A stretch of 64,000 nucleotides of DNA from Pseudomonas sp. CCI4.2 (GCF_034350045.1 NZ_CP133781.1:2634001-2698000); one strand, 5' to 3'. Shown: positions 35,296-45,246, numbered from the stretch's first letter. The notes: a model not told the origin generated them from the letters alone. Program-made: numbers and translations.

Positions 35296-35413
35296 ATTAT
35301 CGCCCTGAAAAAGTGCGGCGAGCCGGGCGGGTGGGTAGCCCGGTAACCGCCATCACGACGATGGCGAAGTGCAGTAGCGAAAAAACCCACCTGTTTCAAA
35401 CCGTTCCTGCGCC

Positions 35414-35831
35414 TCAGTATGCGGTTTTCCCGGTGTGCTGATTGAGCGAGATGACTTTGGTCTTACCAATCCGGTGACGGTAAATTTCTCTCAGGTATTT
35501 GACTGCCTTTTTAACGCTGTCGCGGGGAATCAACGTCCAACGCAATGTTCGAGCCACAGCGACCCAAACCTATCAGGCACACTGATGGAAACTGTTGGTC
35601 GCGACCTAGTTCTTCTGGGTCTTCGACATGAGCCGAAAGCGCGAACACGATGTCACGCAGGCCGTCGAGATTGTCGAGGATGCGATCGGTGTCGGTGTCG
35701 GTCTCGGTAAAGTACAGATCCTGGTGCGCGGGCATCGGCTGGGGGCTGTAAGCGCTGCGGATGGCCGGAGCGCTAGGAGCGGTTAACAGTAACCCTGAGG
35801 CCGCGCTGGCCATATCGTTTTTATGAGTCAT
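35414..35831 (-). pseudogene. Remnant of a tubulin-like protein gene with a large internal deletion
   Basis: The first frame (35511-35831) encodes LYFTETDTDTDRILDNLDGLRDIVF and FPSVCLIGLGRCGSNIALDV, a glycine-rich nucleotide-binding start like bacterial tubulin-like proteins, then ends at once. In the next frame the DNA continues as VKKAVKYLREIYRHRIG and KTKVISLNQHTGKTAY before TGA at 35414-35416, which reads like a genuine C-terminus. The two halves meet near 35520. The simplest reading is one long gene that lost its middle with a frame change. Family assignment rests on the GLGRCGSNI loop only. Confidence 0.6.
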
Positions 35832-36104
35832 CGTTAGCCATATGCTGGAGTGGATGGCCGCACGACTGAGGTTGCCGCGCCATCGCGGAGTAAGAAATGA
35901 CGACTTTTACAGCGCGTCACGAGCTTGCGGACACAGCCCATGTAACCAACGTCGATCACCTGTTATCAGCGTAACGAATGTTTAAAGACAGATTTCCTGG
36001 CGAGTTCTAGATTGAGCATCCAGGCTCGACGAAATCCGGCGTTTGCGCGAGGGTTCTCATTCGAGTGCACAGGACACCGAATAACAATAAAAGAGACGGA
36101 CCCC

Positions 36105-37451
36105 ATGCAGAACTCGACCCAAGCGGAGAATGCCTGGCGCATTCTGTTCCTGTTGTTCCTGGCAAATTTGTTCAACTTCTACGACCGTGCGATCCCCGCC
36201 ATTATCATCGAGCCGATTCGGTTGGAATGGAGCCTCAGCGACTTTCAGATCGGAATCATTGGCACTGCGTTCACCATCGTTTATGCCATTGCCGGACTGC
36301 CACTAGGTCGCATGGCCGATACCGGCTCGCGTCGTAAATTGATGGGCTGGGGCCTGGCGGTTTGGAGTGGTCTGACGGCGGCCAATGGCTTGGTCGGCAG
36401 CTTTTGGGGGTTCCTGGCGGTGCGCATGGGGATCGGCATCGGCGAAGCCAGTTATGCACCGGCGGCTAACTCACTGATCGGCGATTTATTCCCGGCCCAT
36501 CGCCGTGCTCGGGCCATGGGGATTTTCATGCTCGGCCTGCCGTTGGGGTTGTTGTTGGCGTTTTTTACCACGGGGGCGATGGTCAAGGCGTTCGACTCGT
36601 GGCGCGCGCCGTTCTTCATTGCGGCAGTACCGGGTTTGCTGCTGGCAATTTTCATGTTTTTTATCCGAGAACCCCAGCGTGGCGCCGCCGAAAGCGTGCG
36701 CATCTCTCAGGAAAAAATCGACAAGCCGATCCGTCGGGTGTTGGCGATTCCAACCTTTGGTTGGCTGGTCTTGGCGGGGCTTAGCTTCAACTTCGCCACC
36801 TACGCCTGCAATTCGTTCATGGTGCCGATGCTGCAACGCTACTTTTTGTTGCCGTTGCAGCAAGCGGCTGTGGCGACGGGATTGATTGTCGGTGTGACCG
36901 GCTTGATAGGCCTGACCCTCGGCGGCTGGATCGCGGACAAGGTTCACCAGCGTTATGCCAGTGGGCGTTTGATATTCGCGGCGCTCAGTTTGATTGTGTC
37001 GACGGCAACCACCGGTTACGCATTGCATGCCGGGCGAATTGAAATCGGCCTGTTCATTGGCGTCTTCAGTGTGGGCTGGCTGTTTTCCTACAACTTTTAT
37101 ACCTGCGTCTATACCGCGATCCAGGATGTGGTGGAGCCGCGTTTGCGCGCGACCGCCATGGCGGTATTCTTCGCTGGGCTGTATCTACTGGGCGGGGGGC
37201 TGGGGCCGGTGGTCGTCGGGTTGTTGTCCGACTACTTCTCCCATGCAGCGATGGCCGCAGCGGGTGTTGGGCAAATGACCGAAGTGTTCAAGGCCGACGG
37301 CCTGCACGACGCAATGCTGCTGATTCCGGTGGCGTTGTTCCTGACCCTGTTGTTCTTGCTTCAAGCGTCCCGCAGCTTCGCCAAGGATGCCGAGCGGATG
37401 AAGGCGGGAATGGCTGCGAATGAGCCGCTGATGCCTGCGGTGACGGCCTGA
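36105..37451 (+). CDS. MFS transporter, spinster-like
   Basis: A 448-residue protein with twelve predicted helices. The motif A loop GLPLGRMADTGSRRKLMGWG lies between helices 2 and 3, and NFYDRAIPAIIIEPIRLEWSLSDFQIG opens helix 1, as in spinster-type carriers. MGIGIGEASYAPAANSLIGDLFP is the helix 4-5 signature. The ATG at 36105 is selected because the protein begins with a typical short polar lead. Substrate unknown; spinster-like bacterial members are linked to organic acids, lipids and drugs. It stands alone. Confidence 0.9.
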   Translation: MQNSTQAENAWRILFLLFLANLFNFYDRAIPAIIIEPIRLEWSLSDFQIGIIGTAFTIVYAIAGLPLGRMADTGSRRKLMGWGLAVWSGLTAANGLVGSFWGFLAVRMGIGIGEASYAPAANSLIGDLFPAHRRARAMGIFMLGLPLGLLLAFFTTGAMVKAFDSWRAPFFIAAVPGLLLAIFMFFIREPQRGAAESVRISQEKIDKPIRRVLAIPTFGWLVLAGLSFNFATYACNSFMVPMLQRYFLLPLQQAAVATGLIVGVTGLIGLTLGGWIADKVHQRYASGRLIFAALSLIVSTATTGYALHAGRIEIGLFIGVFSVGWLFSYNFYTCVYTAIQDVVEPRLRATAMAVFFAGLYLLGGGLGPVVVGLLSDYFSHAAMAAAGVGQMTEVFKADGLHDAMLLIPVALFLTLLFLLQASRSFAKDAERMKAGMAANEPLMPAVTA

Positions 37452-37470
37452 TCCACCGCGTCAGGCCATT

Positions 37471-37540
37471 CGCGAATGAATTCGCTCCCACAGAATTTCA
37501 GCATGACGCTGAATTCCCTGTGGGACCGAATTCATTCGGG
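37471..37540. repeat. Intergenic inverted repeat (GAATTCATTCG / CTGTGGGA type)
   Basis: CGCGAATGAATTCGCTCCCACAG on the left (37471-37493) faces CTGTGGGACCGAATTCATTCGGG on the right (37518-37540), between the convergent MFS and rapA genes. The same family lies at 41616-41704, with a half-copy at 14449. Confidence 0.8.
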
Positions 37541-37572
37541 AAAGCGGTGTGTCGGGCACACCGCTTCGTCCA

Positions 37573-40419
37573 TTACCCCGCGACCAACACCCGAATCGCT
37601 TCCAGTCGCAGAGCGGCTTTGTCGAGCATCGCCAAGCCTTGTTCGCGCTGTTTACGCAGGGCGATCAACTCGCTGTCGCGCACGGTCGGGTTGACCGCTT
37701 GCAATGCGGTTAAGCGCGCCAGCTCTTCGTCGGTATCTGCCGCCAGACGACGTTGCGCTTCGGCTACGCGTTCAGCGTGTTTCGGCGCGATTCTGGCTTC
37801 GCCGGCGTTGATCTGTGGATTAAGCACATCCCGTTGCGACTGGATGAACTTGTTGGCGCTGGCACGGGGCACGCTTTCCAGTTGTTCGTTCAGGGTCACG
37901 AACGAGACGCGGCCCGACAGGTCGTTGCCGTTTGCGTCCAACAGGCAGCGCAGCGCTGCCGGCGGAAGATAACGACCCAACTGCAATGAACGCGGCGCGA
38001 CCACTTCACTGACGTACAACAGCTCAAGTAACACGGTGCCGGGTTTCAGCGCTTTGTTCTTGATCAAGGCCACGGCGGTGTTGCCCATGGAGCCGGACAG
38101 CACCAGGTCCATGCCACCCTGAACCATCGGGTGTTCCCACGTGATGAACTGCATGTCTTCACGGGCGAGCGCTTGGTTGCGGTCGTAGGTGATGGTCACG
38201 CCTTCGTCGTCGCCCAACGGGAAGCTGGCATCGAGCATCTTTTCGCTAGGGCGCAGGATCAGTGCGTTTTCCGAATGGTCTTCGCTGTCGATGCCGAACG
38301 CATCGAACAGGGTTTCCATGTAGATCGGCAACGCGAATTGGTCGTCTTGCTCAAGAATGTCTTCGACCAGCGCTTCGCCTTCGCCCGCACCGCCGGAGTT
38401 CAACTCCAGCAAGCGGTCGCGGCCGCTGTGCAGTTCGCTTTCGAGACGAACACGTTCTTCCCGGGCTTCGTCGACCAGTGCTTGCCACTCAGTGTCGTCG
38501 CCACTTTCCAGCAGCGGCAGCAGACGCGGACCGAAGCGGTGTTGCAGGGCGTTGCCGGTGGGACAGGTATTAAGGAACGCGTTAAGCGCCTCGTGATACC
38601 ACTGGAACAGGCGCTGTTGTGGACTGGTTTCCAGATAAGGAACGTGCAGCTCGATGATATGTTTCTGGCCGATTCGGTCCAGACGCCCAATGCGTTGTTC
38701 CAGCAAATCCGGGTGTGCCGGCAGATCGAACAGTACCAAGTGGTGAGCGAACTGGAAGTTGCGGCCTTCACTGCCGATTTCTGAGCAGATCAGCACTTGC
38801 GCGCCGAACTCTTCATCCGCGAAATAGGCGGCGGCGCGGTCACGCTCCAGAATGTTCATGCCTTCGTGGAACACGGTCGCCGGGATGCCTGAGCGCACGC
38901 GCAAGGCGTCTTCCAGGTCCATCGCGGTTTCGGCGTGGGCACAGATCACCAGCACTTTGACGCGCTTGAGCATCTTCAACGTGTCAATCAGCCAATCAAC
39001 ACGGGGGTCGAAGCGCCACCAGCGTTGTTCTTCGGCGAGGTCGGGCTGCGATTGGAAGCTGACTTCCGGGTACAGGTCGGGATGTTCGCCAACCGGCAAC
39101 TCCAGGTATTCAACCGGGCAGGGCAGGGCATACGGGTGCAGTTTGCGCTCGGGGAAACCTTGTACTGCGGCACGCGTATTACGGAACAACACGCGGCCTG
39201 TGCCGTGACGATCGAGCAGTTCGCGAATCAGTCGTGCGCTGGCATCGGTGTCGCCATCGTTGACGGCAGCCAACAACGCTTCGCCGGCATCACCAAGGAA
39301 ACCGTGAATGGTCTTGTGCGCTTGGGGTGAAAGGCGGCCCTTATCCAGCAACTCCTGAACAGCTTCAGCCACCGGGCGATAGTTTTCGCTCTCGGCACGG
39401 AACGCGTGCAAGTCATGGAAACGGTTTGGGTCCAGCAGGCGCAGACGGGCGAAGTGGCTGTCTTGACCGAGTTGTTCCGGGGTCGCGGTCAACAGCAACA
39501 CGCCCGGAATGACTTCAGCAAGCTGTTCGACCAACGAGTATTCCGGGCTGGCTTGTTCTTCGTGCCACACCAAGTGATGCGCTTCGTCGACCACGAGCAA
39601 ATCCCAGCCCGCCGCAAACAGCGCGTCCTGGGCTTTTTCGTCTTCGACCAGCCATTCCAGTGCAACCAGCGCCAGCTGGGTGTCTTCAAACGGGTTGCTG
39701 GCATCGCTTTCGATAAAACGCTCGGCGTCGAACAGCGCCACTTGCAGGTTGAAACGGCGGCGCATCTCCACCAGCCATTGGTGCTGGAGGTTTTCCGGCA
39801 CCAGAATCAATACCCGATTGGCCCGGCCCGACAGCAACTGACGGTGGATCACCAAGCCGGCTTCGATGGTTTTACCCAAGCCTACTTCGTCGGCCAGCAG
39901 TACCCGAGGGGCGATGCGGTCAGCGACTTCGCGGGCGATGTGCAGTTGGTGCGCGATGGGTTGCGCACGAACGCCGCCCAAGCCCCACAGTGACGACTGT
40001 AATTGACGGCTGGTGTGTTCCAGCGTGTGGTAACGCAGGGAGAACCACGGCAGCGGATCGATTTGCCCGGCAAACAGGCGATCAGTGGCCAGGCGGAACT
40101 GAATGAAGTTCGACAGCTGGGTTTCCGGCAGCGTAACGGCTTCGTTCTGGGCGTTGAGACCGTGATAGACCAGCAGGCCATCGACATCGTCGACTTCGCG
40201 TACGGTCATTTTCCAGTTTTCGAAGTGGGTGATCGTATCGCCTGGCGAAAAGCGTACGCGAGTGAGCGGTGCGTTACGCAGCGCGTACTGGCGAGTATCG
40301 CCAGTGGCCGGATAGAGCACGGTTAACAAGCGGCCGTCCTGCGCCAGAACGGTGCCTAAACCCAGCTCAGCTTCGCTGTCACTAATCCAGCGTTGCCCCG
40401 GTTGATACTGCTGCGCCAT
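37573..40419 (-). CDS. rapA: RNA polymerase-associated protein RapA
   Basis: A 948-residue Swi2/Snf2-family ATPase that binds RNA polymerase and recycles it after termination. N-terminal Tudor-like domains cover about 1-110 ([27 protein letters not shown]). Walker A is DEVGLGKT at 177-184 and the DEAH box is at 278-281. The helicase C domain includes [22 protein letters not shown] and [10 protein letters not shown]. The length is close to E. coli RapA (968). It is divergent from the small genes to the right. Confidence 0.97.
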   Translation of the reverse strand: MAQQYQPGQRWISDSEAELGLGTVLAQDGRLLTVLYPATGDTRQYALRNAPLTRVRFSPGDTITHFENWKMTVREVDDVDGLLVYHGLNAQNEAVTLPETQLSNFIQFRLATDRLFAGQIDPLPWFSLRYHTLEHTSRQLQSSLWGLGGVRAQPIAHQLHIAREVADRIAPRVLLADEVGLGKTIEAGLVIHRQLLSGRANRVLILVPENLQHQWLVEMRRRFNLQVALFDAERFIESDASNPFEDTQLALVALEWLVEDEKAQDALFAAGWDLLVVDEAHHLVWHEEQASPEYSLVEQLAEVIPGVLLLTATPEQLGQDSHFARLRLLDPNRFHDLHAFRAESENYRPVAEAVQELLDKGRLSPQAHKTIHGFLGDAGEALLAAVNDGDTDASARLIRELLDRHGTGRVLFRNTRAAVQGFPERKLHPYALPCPVEYLELPVGEHPDLYPEVSFQSQPDLAEEQRWWRFDPRVDWLIDTLKMLKRVKVLVICAHAETAMDLEDALRVRSGIPATVFHEGMNILERDRAAAYFADEEFGAQVLICSEIGSEGRNFQFAHHLVLFDLPAHPDLLEQRIGRLDRIGQKHIIELHVPYLETSPQQRLFQWYHEALNAFLNTCPTGNALQHRFGPRLLPLLESGDDTEWQALVDEAREERVRLESELHSGRDRLLELNSGGAGEGEALVEDILEQDDQFALPIYMETLFDAFGIDSEDHSENALILRPSEKMLDASFPLGDDEGVTITYDRNQALAREDMQFITWEHPMVQGGMDLVLSGSMGNTAVALIKNKALKPGTVLLELLYVSEVVAPRSLQLGRYLPPAALRCLLDANGNDLSGRVSFVTLNEQLESVPRASANKFIQSQRDVLNPQINAGEARIAPKHAERVAEAQRRLAADTDEELARLTALQAVNPTVRDSELIALRKQREQGLAMLDKAALRLEAIRVLVAG

Positions 40420-40633
40420 GCTGCCTGACTCCCGCCGTGAAAAAGCCGACTATATTAACGGATCATGCCACTCAAACCAAAGGGCACTGTCAAAACGGCT
40501 GTATTCATTGGCTAAGTGCCGTTGAGCAGGCGGTGCCGGGCACTTGCTGGCAAGACCATAGTCGAAACTTTCGTGCCCGGTGGCTCAAGTCGACGAACCG
40601 GCAGCCGACAGCCTGCCACAGGAGATCAAATTC

Positions 40634-40969
40634 ATGCTGCCACCCATGCTTCCGCTGAGCGTCGTCCCCGTGACCTCGCAGCTCGACCCGGTCAAGCAAC
40701 GGCCTGATATTCCGCCTGTGGTGCCGGTGCAGCCGCCCTCCAACGAAAGCACCATTGATCTACGCAATCGCGACCCCGAACAAAGCGCGATGATGCTGCG
40801 AGAAGAGCAGCGGCGTCGTCAGGAAAAACGCCGCCACGGCGAGCCTGATGATCCAGAAGACCATTTCGCAGAACCCGGCAATTTGTTGAATGCTGACAAC
40901 ACCGTGCCGGTCGTGCCGTTGATTGATGATGAGCCGAGGCAGGGGTTGTGGGTGGACGTGGAGGTCTGA
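40634..40969 (+). CDS. Small Pro/Arg-rich protein next to rapA
   Basis: A 111-residue protein with ATG 40634 and AGGAG eight bases upstream. It begins with a hydrophobic Pro-rich segment (MLPPMLPLSVVPVTSQLDPV), then PDIPPVVPVQPPSNES and a charged run SAMMLREEQRRRQEKRRHGEPDDPEDHF that may form a helix. It is probably soluble and partly disordered. The rapA-divergent position is shared with P. aeruginosa as I recall it. Function not known. Confidence 0.75.
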   Translation: MLPPMLPLSVVPVTSQLDPVKQRPDIPPVVPVQPPSNESTIDLRNRDPEQSAMMLREEQRRRQEKRRHGEPDDPEDHFAEPGNLLNADNTVPVVPLIDDEPRQGLWVDVEV

Positions 40970-41099
40970 TCCATTCAGCAAAATGGCGCTGTCCAGCCGC
41001 CCTCAACATTTTGTCTCGCAACAACGCTGTTCATTGCTAGTCACAGCCGCCGTCTGCACGCATTATTGTCAGCACTCCCGTGTTCACGACGTATAGGCC

Positions 41100-41261
41100 A
41101 TGAGCGAAGACGATAAATTGATCGACCTGGGCGCCGAGCGCGCCAAGCGTACCCACGACCTGAACGACAAACGTTTAAATGAAGTCCGTCAGGCTTTTGA
41201 ACAAGCGTTGCCGATGGGCAAAGGCAAGAAAAAGCCCAAAGGCAAACCAAAAAAGCCTTGA
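41100..41261 (+). CDS. 53-residue basic conserved small protein
   Basis: ATG 41100-41102 to TGA 41259-41261. The sequence starts MSEDDKLIDLGAERAKRTHD, continues with a helical KRLNEVRQAFEQALPMG, and ends with a Lys/Pro-rich tail KGKKKPKGKPKKP. Strong codon bias and its place between the rapA neighbour and the PhrS-like RNA support a real gene. The basic tail hints at nucleic-acid contact, but no function is known. Confidence 0.75.
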   Translation: MSEDDKLIDLGAERAKRTHDLNDKRLNEVRQAFEQALPMGKGKKKPKGKPKKP

Positions 41262-41337
41262 TTGCTCCTGTCCCCACCCCCCGTTTTTTGATGCAGATCA
41301 GTTATTCGCTGGGCGCCTTAGCCTGTCGTGGTCGCCA

Positions 41338-41385
41338 TTGATCTGCGTCAACTTCACCCCCAGACACCTTGGTTAACCTAGCTCT
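41338..41385 (+). promoter_or_regulatory. ANR/FNR-dependent class II promoter
   Basis: TTGATctgcGTCAA (41338-41351) matches the ANR/FNR consensus TTGAT-N4-ATCAA at nine of ten positions. A -10-like TAACCT lies at 41374-41379. A start near 41386 places the ANR box centre at -41.5, the exact class II spacing. Confidence 0.8.
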
Positions 41386-41415
41386 ATCGAACAGAGTTCA
41401 TCAGGGAGGGCGGTT

Positions 41416-41526
41416 ATGTTTCTCGATAATGTGGTTGTAGCGGGGGTGTGTACCGTCAGCCTGATGGTGCTGTTCTTCGTAGGGTTTGGACTATTTATCT
41501 GGAATGATTCAAAAAAGCGTAAATAA
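41416..41526 (+). CDS. ccoM: 36-residue single-span membrane peptide, CcoM-like
   Basis: ATG 41416 to TAA 41524-41526, preceded by a strong Shine-Dalgarno AGGGAGGG. The peptide is MFLDNVVVAGVC, then a hydrophobic span TVSLMVLFFVGFGLFIW and a basic end NDSKKRK. This is the shape and length of CcoM, the small subunit of Pseudomonas cbb3 cytochrome oxidase, and of the peptide frame inside PhrS. ANR control would fit a low-oxygen oxidase part. The similarity to CcoM is from memory of the family, so treat the symbol as tentative. Confidence 0.7.
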   Translation: MFLDNVVVAGVCTVSLMVLFFVGFGLFIWNDSKKRK

Positions 41527-41567
41527 CGCTGGGGTCGGTCTGGTACACGAGCACGCAAGGCACTTTG

Positions 41568-41590
41568 GGCGACTTCGGTCGCCTTTTTTT
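41568..41590 (+). terminator. Terminator of the PhrS-like RNA
   Basis: A six-pair GGCGAC/GTCGCC stem closed by a stable TTCG loop, followed by seven T. Confidence 0.92.
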
Positions 41591-41615
41591 CGTTTGCTGA
41601 AAAGTGAAAGTGTTT

Positions 41616-41704
41616 TGTGGGAGCGAATTCATTCGCGAACGCCGTGACGCTATTGGCCTGACAAACCGCGTCGTATTCTTCCCGAATAAATTCGGTCCCA
41701 CGCA
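41616..41704. repeat. Intergenic inverted repeat (GAATTCATTCG / TGTGGGA type)
   Basis: TGTGGGAGCGAATTCATTCG (from 41616) faces CCCGAATAAATTCGGTCCCA (to about 41704). Same family as 37471-37540. It lies between the PhrS-like RNA and the convergent MaoC gene. Confidence 0.8.
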
Positions 41705-41743
41705 GGCTGCACAGCCTGCACAGGTGTCAGTACATAGCGCTAA

Positions 41744-42214
41744 TCAACCAATGGTAATGGCTGGCAGCGTCGGTAATGTGACCGTCTGCTGTTTGCGGGG
41801 CGCGAGGATCTCGGCTTCGCCGTCTACCACCAACTCATCACGCTGGTTGAACACGCGAGTCGCAATGCGTACGCGAAATTTTGGCAGTTTTTCCAGGATC
41901 TCCAGGCGCACCGTCAGTGTGTCGCCAATCTTCACCGGCTTTTGAAAACTCATTTGCTGGCCAATATAAATAGTGCCGGGGCCAGGCAGTTCGCAAGCTA
42001 CAGCGGCACTGATCAACGCGCCACTGAACATCCCGTGGGCGATACGCTCTTTGAACATGGTTTGCGCGGCAAACTCAGGGTCGAGGTGCACCGGGTTGTG
42101 ATCGCCTGACATAGCAGCAAACAGTTGGATGTCGCGCTCCTCGACGGTTTTGCTGTAGCTGGCGGTCTGGCCGACCTCAAGCGCTTCGTACGGGGTGTTG
42201 GTAACTTGAGTCAT
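41744..42214 (-). CDS. phaJ: MaoC-family (R)-specific enoyl-CoA hydratase, PhaJ-like
   Basis: A 156-residue hot-dog protein with the hydratase 2 motif FAAMSGDHNPVHLDPEFA holding the catalytic Asp and His. It converts trans-2-enoyl-CoA from beta-oxidation to (R)-3-hydroxyacyl-CoA, a source for polyhydroxyalkanoate or other acyl chains. The length matches PhaJ1-type enzymes. The ATG at 42212-42214 (MTQVTNTPYEALEVGQ) is preferred over one eleven codons earlier. The neighbouring hydrolase and fadD genes fit fatty-acid use. Confidence 0.85.
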   Translation of the reverse strand: MTQVTNTPYEALEVGQTASYSKTVEERDIQLFAAMSGDHNPVHLDPEFAAQTMFKERIAHGMFSGALISAAVACELPGPGTIYIGQQMSFQKPVKIGDTLTVRLEILEKLPKFRVRIATRVFNQRDELVVDGEAEILAPRKQQTVTLPTLPAITIG

Positions 42215-42271
42215 AAACTGATCCTGTGGCGTGTTAGTGGTGATCAACGTATCAACAGCATGAGGCTCGAT

Positions 42272-43216
42272 TTACTCAACGTGCGGTGGTCGAGGGCTGG
42301 TCAAAGCTTCATTGAGCCACGCGAGTAGATCACGAGTGACTTCGTCTCGGTTGGTTTCATTGAGCAGTTCGTGGCGCGCCTGAGGGTAAACCTTCAGCTG
42401 CAACCCTTGATTGCCCGATTGCCTCATAGCATTGGCAAGGTCTTTGAGACGCTTACCCTCGCTCACCGGATCACATTCGCCACCGATTATTAGCAACGGC
42501 AGGTTCGGGTCGATTTGCGCGAGGTTCGCCGGCTTGCTGATTTGTTGCAGGCCCGCCAGCATGTCGATCCAGAGCTGGTTGGTGCAGCGAAAGCCACACA
42601 ACGGATCGTTCATGTAGAGATCAACTTCAACCGGGTCGCGGCTCAACCAATCAAAGGCTGTACGTGCAGGCTTGAATTTCTTGTTGAATGCGCCAAATGA
42701 CAACCATTCGATCAGGGCACTGCGCCCTGTGCCGCCTTGGCGCCAGCGCTCCATGCGGGCAATCATGCTGGCGCTGCGATAAAGCGTAACCGGCTGAAAA
42801 TTCGACCCACTGAGAATCGCGCCCTGCAGGCTGGCGCTATGGTGCAGCAAATAGGCCTGGGCAATGTAACTGCCCATGCTGTGGCCCATCAGGAAGATCG
42901 GCACCGACGGGTGTTTTTGCCGAATGTATTGGCTCAGGCTAGCCAAATCGCCGACCACTTTGCTCCAGCCCTGCTCATCGGCGTAGTGGCCCAGCGTGCC
43001 GTGGGCGGCTGTTTCACCGTGGCCGCGCTGATCCGGCGCGTAGAGCGCGAATCCCTCGGCGCTTAATGCCTCACCGAAACGCGCGTAACGGCCGCTGTGC
43101 TCAGCCATGCCGTGGGACAGCATCACCACCGCCTTGGGGGTGATCGTCGGTTGCCAGTGATTGATATAGAGTCGGCTGTGGTCACTGGCGTCAAGCCAGA
43201 AAGCAGTGCGGTTCAT
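42272..43216 (-). CDS. Alpha/beta hydrolase, monoacylglycerol lipase/lysophospholipase-like
   Basis: A 314-residue serine hydrolase of the Hydrolase_4 (S33) group. The nucleophile elbow is GHSMGS, the acid is in GGECDPVSEG, and the histidine is in QARHELLNE. The early motif MLSHGMAEHSGRYARFGEAL is typical of monoacylglycerol lipases. It may release fatty acids from lysophospholipids or monoglycerides for activation by the divergent fadD2. It is cytoplasmic by sequence, with no signal peptide. Confidence 0.88.
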   Translation of the reverse strand: MNRTAFWLDASDHSRLYINHWQPTITPKAVVMLSHGMAEHSGRYARFGEALSAEGFALYAPDQRGHGETAAHGTLGHYADEQGWSKVVGDLASLSQYIRQKHPSVPIFLMGHSMGSYIAQAYLLHHSASLQGAILSGSNFQPVTLYRSASMIARMERWRQGGTGRSALIEWLSFGAFNKKFKPARTAFDWLSRDPVEVDLYMNDPLCGFRCTNQLWIDMLAGLQQISKPANLAQIDPNLPLLIIGGECDPVSEGKRLKDLANAMRQSGNQGLQLKVYPQARHELLNETNRDEVTRDLLAWLNEALTSPRPPHVE

Positions 43217-43417
43217 GGCGATTCCTTGTGCCCCGAGTGACAGGTGTTGATCAGTGTAGGCTTATGGACAAATCGCAGTCCGATCACCTGCAAGATTCAC
43301 GCGGTTGATGACGCGCCGCCTACTATTTGCCTTGTTGGCTTTAGCTGCTAACGTCCGGCAAGCCCCGCGCTTGAATACGGCGGGCCAGACATACTCAGGT
43401 AAGAGGACATAAAAACA

Positions 43418-45106
43418 ATGCATCCTGATTTCTGGAACGATAAACGCCCCGCCGGCGTGCTGCCTGAGATAGACCTCAACGCCTACAGATCGGTCGTCGA
43501 GGTTTTCGAGCGGTGCTGCAAAAAGTTTGCAGACCGGCCGGCCTTCAGCAATATGGGGGTCACTCTGACGTACGCCGAGTTGGAGCGCCACTCGGCCGCC
43601 TTCACCGCTTACCTGCAACAGCAGACTGATTTGCAGCCTGGGGATCGCATCGCCGTGCAAATGCCCAACCTGCTGCAATACCCCATCGCCGTATTCGGGG
43701 CGCTGCGTGCTGGGCTGATTGTGGTTAACACCAATCCGCTCTATACCGCCCGTGAAATGCGCCTTCAGTTCAAAGACTCGGGCGCCCGGGCGCTGGTTTA
43801 CCTGAATATCTTTGGCAAGTTGGTGCAGGAAGTGCTGCCCGATACCGACATTCAGTACCTGATCGAAGTGAAGATGGGCGATATGCAATCGGCGGCTAAA
43901 GGCTGGTTGGTCAATACCGTCGTCGATAAGGTCAAGAAGATGGTCCCGGCGTTTGATCTGCCCCAGGCTATCCCCTTCAAAAGTGTATTGAAGCTAGGGC
44001 GTGGTCACCCGTTGCAAGGGGTCAAACTCAGCCTCGACGACATCGCTGTGTTGCAGTACACCGGCGGCACTACCGGTCTGCCAAAAGGCGCAATGCTCAG
44101 CCACGGCAATTTGGTCGCCAACATGCAGCAGGTGCATGCCTGCTTCTTGCAGCACGGGCCAGACGGCGCACCGATGTTCAAGGAAGGTCAAGAGGTGATG
44201 ATTGCGCCGCTGCCGCTTTATCACATCTATGCCTTCACCGCGAACTGCATGTGCATGATGGTCACCGGCAATCACAACGTGCTGATCACCAATCCGCGAG
44301 ACATCGGCGGTTTTATCAAAGAGCTGAAGAAGTGGCGTTTCTCGGCATTGATCGGGCTCAATACGCTGTTCGTGGCGTTGATGGATCACCCAGACTTCAA
44401 AAGCCTGGACTTCTCCAGCCTGAAGCTGACCAACTCTGGGGGAACGGCGCTGGTCAAGGCCACCGCCGAACGCTGGCAGCAATTGACCGGGTGCGGGATC
44501 GTCGAAGGTTACGGTCTGACCGAAACCTCCCCGGTTGCTTCCACCAACCCCTATGGTGACCAAGCGCGGTTGGGAACGGTCGGGATTCCCGTACCTGGCA
44601 CTGCGTTTAAAGTTATCGATGACATCGGTAATGAATTGGACTTGGGCGAGCGCGGCGAACTGTGCATCAAAGGCCCGCAGGTGATGATGGGCTATTGGCA
44701 CCGTGCCGACGCCACCGCCGAAGTGCTGGACGCCCAAGGTTGGTTAAAAACCGGTGACATCGCCGTCATCGACCCGGACGGGTTTGTGCGCATCGTTGAT
44801 CGCAAAAAAGACATGATCATTGTTTCGGGCTTCAACGTTTACCCTAACGAAATCGAAGACGTGGTGATGGCCCACCCGAAAGTGGCGAGCTGCGCAGTCA
44901 TCGGTGTCCCGGATGACCGCACGGGCGAAGCGGTGAAGTTGTTCGTGGTGGCGCGGGAGATGGGCGTCAGTCTTGAAGAGCTAAAAGCCTACTGCAAAGA
45001 AAATTTCACCGGTTATAAAGTACCGAAGCAAATAGTGCTGCGTGAATCATTGCCGATGACGCCAGTAGGAAAGATCCTGCGCCGCGAACTGCGGGACATC
45101 GCCTGA
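43418..45106 (+). CDS. fadD2: Long-chain fatty acid-CoA ligase FadD2
   Basis: A 562-residue ANL-superfamily enzyme that joins fatty acids to CoA via an acyl-adenylate. Motifs are the P-loop YTGGTTGLPKGAML, the A5 core GYGLTETSP, the fatty-acyl signature NGWLKTGDIA-like GWLKTGDIAVIDPDG, and the catalytic lysine near the C-terminus (MTPVGKILRREL). It is the first of two tandem paralogs with the hydrolase divergent on its left, the order of fadD2-fadD1 in P. aeruginosa. FadD2 there prefers shorter chains. A terminator lies 140 bp on. Confidence 0.93.
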   Translation: MHPDFWNDKRPAGVLPEIDLNAYRSVVEVFERCCKKFADRPAFSNMGVTLTYAELERHSAAFTAYLQQQTDLQPGDRIAVQMPNLLQYPIAVFGALRAGLIVVNTNPLYTAREMRLQFKDSGARALVYLNIFGKLVQEVLPDTDIQYLIEVKMGDMQSAAKGWLVNTVVDKVKKMVPAFDLPQAIPFKSVLKLGRGHPLQGVKLSLDDIAVLQYTGGTTGLPKGAMLSHGNLVANMQQVHACFLQHGPDGAPMFKEGQEVMIAPLPLYHIYAFTANCMCMMVTGNHNVLITNPRDIGGFIKELKKWRFSALIGLNTLFVALMDHPDFKSLDFSSLKLTNSGGTALVKATAERWQQLTGCGIVEGYGLTETSPVASTNPYGDQARLGTVGIPVPGTAFKVIDDIGNELDLGERGELCIKGPQVMMGYWHRADATAEVLDAQGWLKTGDIAVIDPDGFVRIVDRKKDMIIVSGFNVYPNEIEDVVMAHPKVASCAVIGVPDDRTGEAVKLFVVAREMGVSLEELKAYCKENFTGYKVPKQIVLRESLPMTPVGKILRRELRDIA

Positions 45107-45246
45107 TTCAACCGTCCGCGCCAAAGCATTCGCTTGCGCGCCTGCTGCTGCCACAGGATGAGGATGTTCTTGGGAGCAGCGTGTTGCACGATGATCTATT
45201 TTTAAGCTCTGCAATCCTTTGTCTTACCATGGTGTATGGTTGCTCT

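Larger units (their letters stand above)
41386..41590 (+). ncRNA. phrS: PhrS-like regulatory RNA (dual-function with an internal peptide)
   Basis: From the inferred start to the terminator (GGCGAC-TTCG-GTCGCC at 41568-41583, then T7) is about 205 nt. P. aeruginosa PhrS is about 213 nt, ANR dependent, has a 37-codon internal frame, and lies in the same neighbourhood downstream of the rapA divergence. All four features are present here. PhrS activates translation of the PqsR regulator in P. aeruginosa; that target may not exist in this species. The exact 5' end is inferred. Confidence 0.78.
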
